Under the pieces are notes generated by a model. That model did no database searches and was not told the DNA's origin. It saw nothing but the letters and a program-made list of their open reading frames with translations. Made by a program: the position numbers and the translations under genes. This document shows positions 4,074 through 8,768 of a stretch of DNA of 8,768 nucleotides, in pieces; the first letter of the stretch is position 1; each line of letters starts with the position of its first letter. Source of the DNA: an uncultured bacterium (GTDB lineage Bacteria > Patescibacteriota > Patescibacteriia > 2-12-FULL-60-25); contig CALBSL010000050.1 in NCBI GenBank assembly GCA_937968025.1, positions 1-8,768 on the forward strand, read 5' to 3'.

Positions 4074-4640
4074 ATGCTCTACGCTTTTCTTGGGCTCCTG
4101 GTGTTGGTTGTATTGCTTTTGGGCTGGGAATGGATCGAGGGTTCCCGAGCCCGTCGTTTTGCGCAGCGGCATGGCCTACGTCCTGTGCGTGGATCGATCG
4201 ATACCCACTCGCCATTGGTGGGAGAGATTGGGGGGATGCGTGTTGAGTGGAACCCGGAACGGGTGAACGTGGGTCAGCGCGCACGGGAATCACGGGTCAT
4301 CGTCACGCTTGAGTGGAAGTCCCGCGATATAGGCATCTTGCAGCGTTGGAAGAGCGGCTGGATCGAGCTGTCCGTGCAAACTCCGGCTGGTCTGCAGCGT
4401 GTTGAGCTCGCATCTCCCTTAAGCGAGGAATATGAGCTCTGGGGATCTGCTTCTCGTCAGCGGCCATGGGCTTGGCTTGAAGCGCCTGAGATCGTTCAGC
4501 AATTACGCGGGTTTCGAGCGCTACGCAGGATTCAGTGTCTCGGTACGGGGATCGCCTTCGTCGTGAAAGGCGATTTGGGAGATGTGCAGACCATGGAACG
4601 GGTTTGGCGTCTCCTCGACGAGCTGGTATCAAAGGGGTAG
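4074..4640 (+). CDS. Single-pass membrane protein of unknown function
   Basis: 188 residues. The N-terminus (MLYAFLGLLVLVVLLLGWEW) is one hydrophobic helix, followed by a basic stretch (SRARRFAQRHG), so by the positive-inside rule the remaining soluble part should be cytoplasmic. That part alternates strands and turns (VGEIGGMRVEWNPERV, SRVIVTLEWKS, GWIELSVQTPAGLQRVEL) and ends in an amphipathic helix (MERVWRLLDELVSKG). I do not recognise a family; it is reminiscent of small membrane-anchored proteins with a beta-rich tail. An in-frame ATG at 4011 exists, but it lies upstream of the promoter at 4055-4063 and within the preceding terminator region, so 4074 is chosen. Two bases separate it from the glycosyltransferase gene, which indicates an operon and translational coupling. 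Confidence 0.8.
   Translation: MLYAFLGLLVLVVLLLGWEWIEGSRARRFAQRHGLRPVRGSIDTHSPLVGEIGGMRVEWNPERVNVGQRARESRVIVTLEWKSRDIGILQRWKSGWIELSVQTPAGLQRVELASPLSEEYELWGSASRQRPWAWLEAPEIVQQLRGFRALRRIQCLGTGIAFVVKGDLGDVQTMERVWRLLDELVSKG
4632..4637 (+). promoter_or_regulatory. Ribosome binding site deciding the glycosyltransferase start
   Basis: AAGGGG lies five bases before ATG 4643, at the end of the preceding gene. It supports 4643 rather than the in-frame ATG at 4535 that would overlap the upstream gene. Confidence 0.75.
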
Positions 4641-4642
4641 AT

Positions 4643-5839
4643 ATGCCCCGCATCCTCATTTTCTCTCTGGCCTATTTCCCTCGATTTGTGGGTGGGGCGG
4701 AGGTGGCCATTAAAGAGATCACTGACCGTTTGGCGGATCAGGGGTTTGAATTTCATCTGATCACGCCACGATACGATTCGCGCTTACCAGTAACGGAGCG
4801 CATCGGTGGTGTGATGGTTCATCGCATTGGATTCGCGCGACCGAATCCGACCATGGCCGATCTTCGACGATTTCCCTTATATTGGAACAAGATATTCTTT
4901 CAGTTTCTGGCCGTTTGGAAGGGGTGGAAGCTGCACCGTGCGCACGCATTTGATACGGTTTGGGCAATGATGGCGCAATCAACCGGGGTAGCCGGCGGTC
5001 TGTTTAAAACGCTTGTTCCCAATGTTCGCTATGTATTGACGCTACAAGAGGGGGATTCGCCAGAGTATATCGAACGATTGATGCGTCCATTCGGTGTGCT
5101 CTTTCGGCGAGCGTTCACGAAAGCCGACGTTGTTCAGTCGATCTCGACGTTTCTACAGGATTGGGCCAAGCGTATGGGTGCTCGCGGACGGCTTGTCCTG
5201 ATTCCTAATGCGGTGGACTATGCACGATTCGCCAAGGTTAACGCGTCTGAGTGCGAGCAGCTTCAGCGAGAGTTGGGGAAGCGTCCAGGAGAGCGATGGC
5301 TTATCACGACGTCTCGTCTTGTGCCGAAGAATGCCGTCGATGTATCCATTCAAGCGCTCGTTCATCTTCCGCCAGACGTGCATTTGTTGGTAGCAGGCAT
5401 TGGGCCTGAAGAGGGGGAACTTCGTCGTATAACGGAGCGTTTGGGGGTGGTTTCGCGCGTCCACTTTGCGGGAGAGGTGTCCCAGGAGCGCATTCCGCTC
5501 TATCTGCATGCGTGTGATGTGTTCGTACGGCCCTCACGTTCAGAGGGGTTGGGCATCTCATTTTTGGAGGCGATGGCGGCGGGTTTACCGGTGATCGCTA
5601 CGCAAGAGGGCGGCATTCGTGACTTCTTGTTTGACGCGGAGAGGAATCCGGAACGACCGACGACGGGTTGGGCCGTGGATGTTGATGCTCCGGAGCAGAT
5701 CGCGAACGCCGTGGAGCGCCTAGCACAGACCTCAGCCATCACGAGCGAGGTGATTGAGCGCGCAGCAGCAATGGTTCGTGAGCAGTACGAGTGGCAAACG
5801 ATCACACGTCGCATGCGTGATGAGGCGCTGAGTGCGTGA
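4643..5839 (+). CDS. GT4-family glycosyltransferase
   Basis: A 398-residue GT-B fold enzyme, normal length for the family, that transfers a sugar from a nucleotide-activated (or similar) donor to a glycan, lipid or protein acceptor. The N-terminal domain opens with ILIFSLAYFPRFVGGAE (4-20), whose glycine loop is typical, then a helix and RIGGVMVHRIG (53-63). The C-terminal donor-binding domain has SRLVPKN (224-230, with Arg225 and Lys229 at the expected phosphate-contact positions), LLVAGIGPEEGELRR (248-262) and the E-x7-E motif SEGLGISFLEAMAAGLPVIAT, with Glu301 and Glu309. The sugar and acceptor cannot be predicted. Being coupled to a membrane protein and followed by a secreted protein gene suggests cell-envelope glycan or surface-protein glycosylation. 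There is no signal peptide, so it is cytoplasmic or membrane-associated. Confidence 0.92.
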   Translation: MPRILIFSLAYFPRFVGGAEVAIKEITDRLADQGFEFHLITPRYDSRLPVTERIGGVMVHRIGFARPNPTMADLRRFPLYWNKIFFQFLAVWKGWKLHRAHAFDTVWAMMAQSTGVAGGLFKTLVPNVRYVLTLQEGDSPEYIERLMRPFGVLFRRAFTKADVVQSISTFLQDWAKRMGARGRLVLIPNAVDYARFAKVNASECEQLQRELGKRPGERWLITTSRLVPKNAVDVSIQALVHLPPDVHLLVAGIGPEEGELRRITERLGVVSRVHFAGEVSQERIPLYLHACDVFVRPSRSEGLGISFLEAMAAGLPVIATQEGGIRDFLFDAERNPERPTTGWAVDVDAPEQIANAVERLAQTSAITSEVIERAAAMVREQYEWQTITRRMRDEALSA

Positions 5840-5907
5840 CGAAGATCGAGAGGGTTCTCTTGACGAGCATGGCGGAGTGTGTGTGAGTTCTCGCGGCGGT
5901 ACTGATC

Positions 5908-5916
5908 TGGTATACT
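5908..5916 (+). promoter_or_regulatory. Extended -10 promoter of the surface-protein gene
   Basis: TGG-TATACT repeats exactly the element at 4055-4063. Eight bases separate it from the ATG at 5925, so the mRNA should begin at or within a few bases of the start codon. No clear terminator for the glycosyltransferase was seen in the 68 bases before it; only a short 4-bp stem near 5848-5859 without a T-run. Confidence 0.72.
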
Positions 5917-5924
5917 GCCAAGGT

Positions 5925-8768
5925 ATGAATAAGCTTCTGTCCTTTTTGGGTGCGGCGCTCGGCGCTCTCTGTTTGTTGATTCTAGCCACACCCACCGCCT
6001 CAGCGGCAACGCGTACGGTGTGTGCATCTGGATGTGATCATACCACCATCACTGCGGCAAAAAACGCCGCGAGTTCTGGCGATACGATCAGTGTGCAGGC
6101 GAGCTACGCACCTGCTGGAGAGTCTTTCCCGATCACGCTTTCCACGTCCAACCTCACGATTTCCTGTGCGGCAGGCGCGACCATTGGACAGACGACGGCG
6201 AACGGGAATAACACGTTTCAGCTTACGACGAGCTCGACCGTTTCCGGCTGCGGGCTCTCCAACATCAACTTTTCTACTGGTTCCGGCTATGTTTCAGGGG
6301 TGACCATTACGGGGAATACCGCGGTAGGAGCTGCAACAACAACCCTTTCATTCGGGGCGCAGATGGGATACGCAACGATTTCAAATAACCGCAACCTCGA
6401 TAACATTAAGTTCACCGCAACGAGTACCAACGTCACCATTGAAGGGAACACGTTCTACGGAGATGCGTATAACAATGTCTCCGGAGTTCTCCTTGGTGTT
6501 GCTGCTACAGCGACAACGATGACGGTTTCAAATAACTATTTTGAAAGCCGTTTAACCTCGATTCCAGGTGGTTCTAACTTGAAACTGGTTGATATCTTTG
6601 GTCAAAGCGTCACGTTTACAACGAACACCCTCCGATATATCGAACAGGCGCCTTCCTCGATTGTCGGCACGATGTACGTTCAGACGACTGGTGCAAGCCC
6701 ATCAGTCGTGATTCGTGGGAACAAGTTTGAAGGGCCATATCGAGGCGATTCTGACCCAGCACAAGCGTTGTCGATCTTTCCAGGAAGTAACATGAACCAG
6801 TCGGCGACCGTCACCGTCATTAATAATACGTTTCGCAATCGGATGGCGACAGGTGGGCCGTTCAAGATTAGTGATTCCGGGCTCTCTGCCACCATCGCCT
6901 TCTCGGCGACTATTCAGAAAAACCTGTTCTTTACTGGCGTTTCAACCAATAAATCTGCGATGGAGTTTGATCGCGGTGCCGGAAATACCATCACGGCGAC
7001 GATTCAAGATAACGCGGTGTATGGAAATTTTGTGGGAAACGTTCAAAACCAGAGCAGTTCAAATGTTGGATCCGGATCTGGATATATCACGTTTAATCCC
7101 CATCTTCAAATTTCTGACGTAGATACATCGAATGACAACGACGTAGCCCCTTTCAGTCTCTTGCTGAATATCGACGGGGCAGGAACAAGAATTGGCGCAA
7201 CGACAACAACGAGACGTACCACGGTGTATGTGGATGATAACGGCACGATCGACTATTCAACGGTGGATGCCCTCACGCCGGGGTCCGTCACAAGCACGCT
7301 TAGGAGCGGGGATACGCTCTCGCTGGCGGCTGGTACCTATGATGGGTTTGAAGTTGGAAACTCGTACACGACGACCTCGCTCACGATCGCTGGGGCGGGA
7401 ATTACGACGGTTATTAATGCTGGGTCGAATGCGAACGGTGTCTCGCTGTCGGGTGTCACCACGTCAACGTTGAGTGGATTTGTGGTACAGAACGCTTCAA
7501 GCACCCAGAGCGCATATTCCGCCACGTTGATGAATTTCACCTTCGGAGGGGTTGACTATGATGACCCTATTGTTGACTTAGATCTTTTGGCGAATAGAAC
7601 CGCATTTATTTTGAATGAAGACGTTGAGGCACAGATCATTTCGGCTGACGGAGACAGTGTCTCTTCGGTGACTGAAATAGGAACGGGCGCATTCGATCTC
7701 GCTCTCATGGATCTTGGCGGGGCAAAAGCGACCTTTATTCTGCCGGGTTCATTATTTGCAAACCAGGCTGCTGCTGAGGCTGCCTGGGGAGGCTTTGGGC
7801 TTGTCTTCGATAAATTCATTAAAAACGTCTTCACTGTTTCGGGCGGAGAGTACACCTACCAGTCCGCCACGGTTGCCGCTCAGTCCGTCACGGTAAAGGC
7901 GGGGCTTTCAACGCCGGCCATTTCCCGTTCGAGCATCTACTATGCGGGTATAAAACTCGCTACAAGTGGTGGGGCGACGATTTCAAACGTCACCTCTACG
8001 GCAAACGGCTATGGTATCTGGTTCGCTTCGGGTGGGGATAGCCGCATCTACGACAGCGTGCTGTCTTCTAGTCTTGGATATGACATCCGCCAGGGAGCAA
8101 GTGCGACAAACACGGTCGATAACGTTACCTTTACGCGGACATCTTCGACGGTGGATGCGCTTGCCGCGCCGATTCTGGTGAAGATGCGTGCTCGAGCGTT
8201 GGTCCGGGATAGCGAGTCATCAGACGCAATCTCCGGAGCAACGGTGAGCGTGACCGATGCTTCTACCGCCGTCACATCGCTTGGCGCCTCGGGCGTGGAT
8301 GGCTACACGGCCTACGCTCGTTTGCCTGCGTATACCATAACCTCTGCCAGTGCCAACACCACGAACGGGGGATATAACCCTTACTCTGTTGCTTCTTCAG
8401 GGAACACGGGCTACGACGCCTTTACGGAAGCGCAGACATTGCTCTCGCGCGATCAGACGCTCGAAGTTGACCTCGTCTCTAACCTCGCGGCAACGCCAGG
8501 AGCGCCTTCACTCACCGCCTCAGGACGTACGACGGCCACGGTGGCGATGACGGCGAACGGGAATGGATCGTCCATTCAGTATCTCCTCTACAACTCCACC
8601 CTGAGTAGCTATGTGACGAGTACCGGAGCCGCTGTCTCAACCCCATATTGGGCGACGGCTGCCACCTGGGCCGGGATCACGATCTCTGACCTGACCTGTG
8701 CGACGACCTATTCCTTCGTGGCGGTTGCTCGCAATGGTGACGAAATCCAAACGAGTACATCAACTGCT
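5925..8768 (+). CDS. Large secreted beta-helix / FN3 surface protein (5' part, runs off the window)
   Basis: Frame 3 is open for 948 codons, from ATG 5925 to the window edge, with no stop. Residues 1-27 are a signal peptide (MNKLLSFLGAALGALCLLIL, then ATPTASA); cleavage is likely after ASA by signal peptidase I, and Cys16 is not in a lipobox. Mature residues about 29-415 begin with TRTVCASGC and are right-handed parallel beta-helix-like, with repeated short strands ending in N-N-x-F/T turns (TISNNR, TVSNNYF, TVINNTF, TIQDNAV). A second helix region starts near 430 (TVYVDDNGTIDYSTVDAL). It is interrupted at about 543-645 by a non-repetitive acidic stretch and resumes with SVTVKAGLSTPAISRS. Residues about 755-850 resemble a carboxypeptidase regulatory-like/Ig fold (DAISGATVSVTD), and about 855-948 an FN3 domain. 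It is Ser/Thr/Asn-rich with few Cys. It is likely cell-surface and carbohydrate- or adhesion-related; enzymatic activity is not established. The start rests on the signal peptide and on the nearby extended -10; there is no Shine-Dalgarno site. Confidence 0.88.
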   Translation, partial: MNKLLSFLGAALGALCLLILATPTASAATRTVCASGCDHTTITAAKNAASSGDTISVQASYAPAGESFPITLSTSNLTISCAAGATIGQTTANGNNTFQLTTSSTVSGCGLSNINFSTGSGYVSGVTITGNTAVGAATTTLSFGAQMGYATISNNRNLDNIKFTATSTNVTIEGNTFYGDAYNNVSGVLLGVAATATTMTVSNNYFESRLTSIPGGSNLKLVDIFGQSVTFTTNTLRYIEQAPSSIVGTMYVQTTGASPSVVIRGNKFEGPYRGDSDPAQALSIFPGSNMNQSATVTVINNTFRNRMATGGPFKISDSGLSATIAFSATIQKNLFFTGVSTNKSAMEFDRGAGNTITATIQDNAVYGNFVGNVQNQSSSNVGSGSGYITFNPHLQISDVDTSNDNDVAPFSLLLNIDGAGTRIGATTTTRRTTVYVDDNGTIDYSTVDALTPGSVTSTLRSGDTLSLAAGTYDGFEVGNSYTTTSLTIAGAGITTVINAGSNANGVSLSGVTTSTLSGFVVQNASSTQSAYSATLMNFTFGGVDYDDPIVDLDLLANRTAFILNEDVEAQIISADGDSVSSVTEIGTGAFDLALMDLGGAKATFILPGSLFANQAAAEAAWGGFGLVFDKFIKNVFTVSGGEYTYQSATVAAQSVTVKAGLSTPAISRSSIYYAGIKLATSGGATISNVTSTANGYGIWFASGGDSRIYDSVLSSSLGYDIRQGASATNTVDNVTFTRTSSTVDALAAPILVKMRARALVRDSESSDAISGATVSVTDASTAVTSLGASGVDGYTAYARLPAYTITSASANTTNGGYNPYSVASSGNTGYDAFTEAQTLLSRDQTLEVDLVSNLAATPGAPSLTASGRTTATVAMTANGNGSSIQYLLYNSTLSSYVTSTGAAVSTPYWATAATWAGITISDLTCATTYSFVAVARNGDEIQTSTSTA

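Noticed and set aside
4535..4642. N-terminal extension of the glycosyltransferase
   Set aside because: The extension overlaps the preceding gene in another frame. The GT4 fold begins at MPRILIFSLAYFP, with AAGGGG just before it.
5840..5907. Terminator after the glycosyltransferase
   Set aside because: Only a 4-bp stem (GAGA/TCTC near 5848-5859) without a T-run is present, which is too weak to call.
1..8768. CRISPR array, tRNA or rRNA genes
   Set aside because: No regularly spaced direct repeats, cloverleaf or rRNA-like segments were seen on reading the window.

Overview
The window looks like accessory DNA joined to core-like DNA from a bacterium, most likely a Patescibacteria/CPR lineage (Uhrbacteria- or Parcubacteria-like). 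This assignment is an inference. It rests on three things: genes that start a few bases downstream of an extended -10 element without a Shine-Dalgarno site, compact hairpin terminators, and a very large secreted beta-helix/fibronectin-type-III surface protein next to a GT4 glycosyltransferase. No rRNA, tRNA or CRISPR array is visible to confirm the taxonomy.

Left part (1-1890). The window opens with the last 58 codons of an unrecognised gene. A 306-base gene-free stretch rich in small inverted repeats follows, then a complete tyrosine recombinase (484-1518) with all catalytic residues. A 58-codon helix-turn-helix frame overlaps its 3' end in the +1 frame (1457-1633). After it comes a gene-poor stretch ending in a bidirectional terminator.

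Middle part (1822-3412). A macro-domain (ADP-ribose-binding) gene lies on the minus strand with its own consensus promoter, Shine-Dalgarno site and terminator. It is bracketed by two direct copies of a short element (GGTCCAAGC plus a weaker extension), each followed by a hairpin terminator. Next is a self-contained plus-strand unit with a near-perfect promoter and strong Shine-Dalgarno site. It carries an unrecognised cysteine-rich 209-residue protein and ends in a terminator with two nested stems. Together these resemble independently expressed cargo modules near a recombinase.

Right part (3413-8768). A GNAT acetyltransferase is followed by a small single-pass membrane protein and a GT4 glycosyltransferase; the last two are separated by 2 bases and probably co-transcribed. 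The window ends inside a secreted multi-domain protein of at least 948 residues: signal peptide, two beta-helix regions, a carboxypeptidase-regulatory-like domain and FN3. Three genes here (GNAT, membrane protein, surface protein) have a TGn-TAnnnT element 6-10 bases before the ATG, which predicts leaderless or nearly leaderless mRNAs. The accessory macro and cysteine-rich genes instead have -35/-10 promoters, long leaders and Shine-Dalgarno sites. The glycosyltransferase and the surface protein plausibly act on the cell envelope, but no direct link between them is shown by the sequence.
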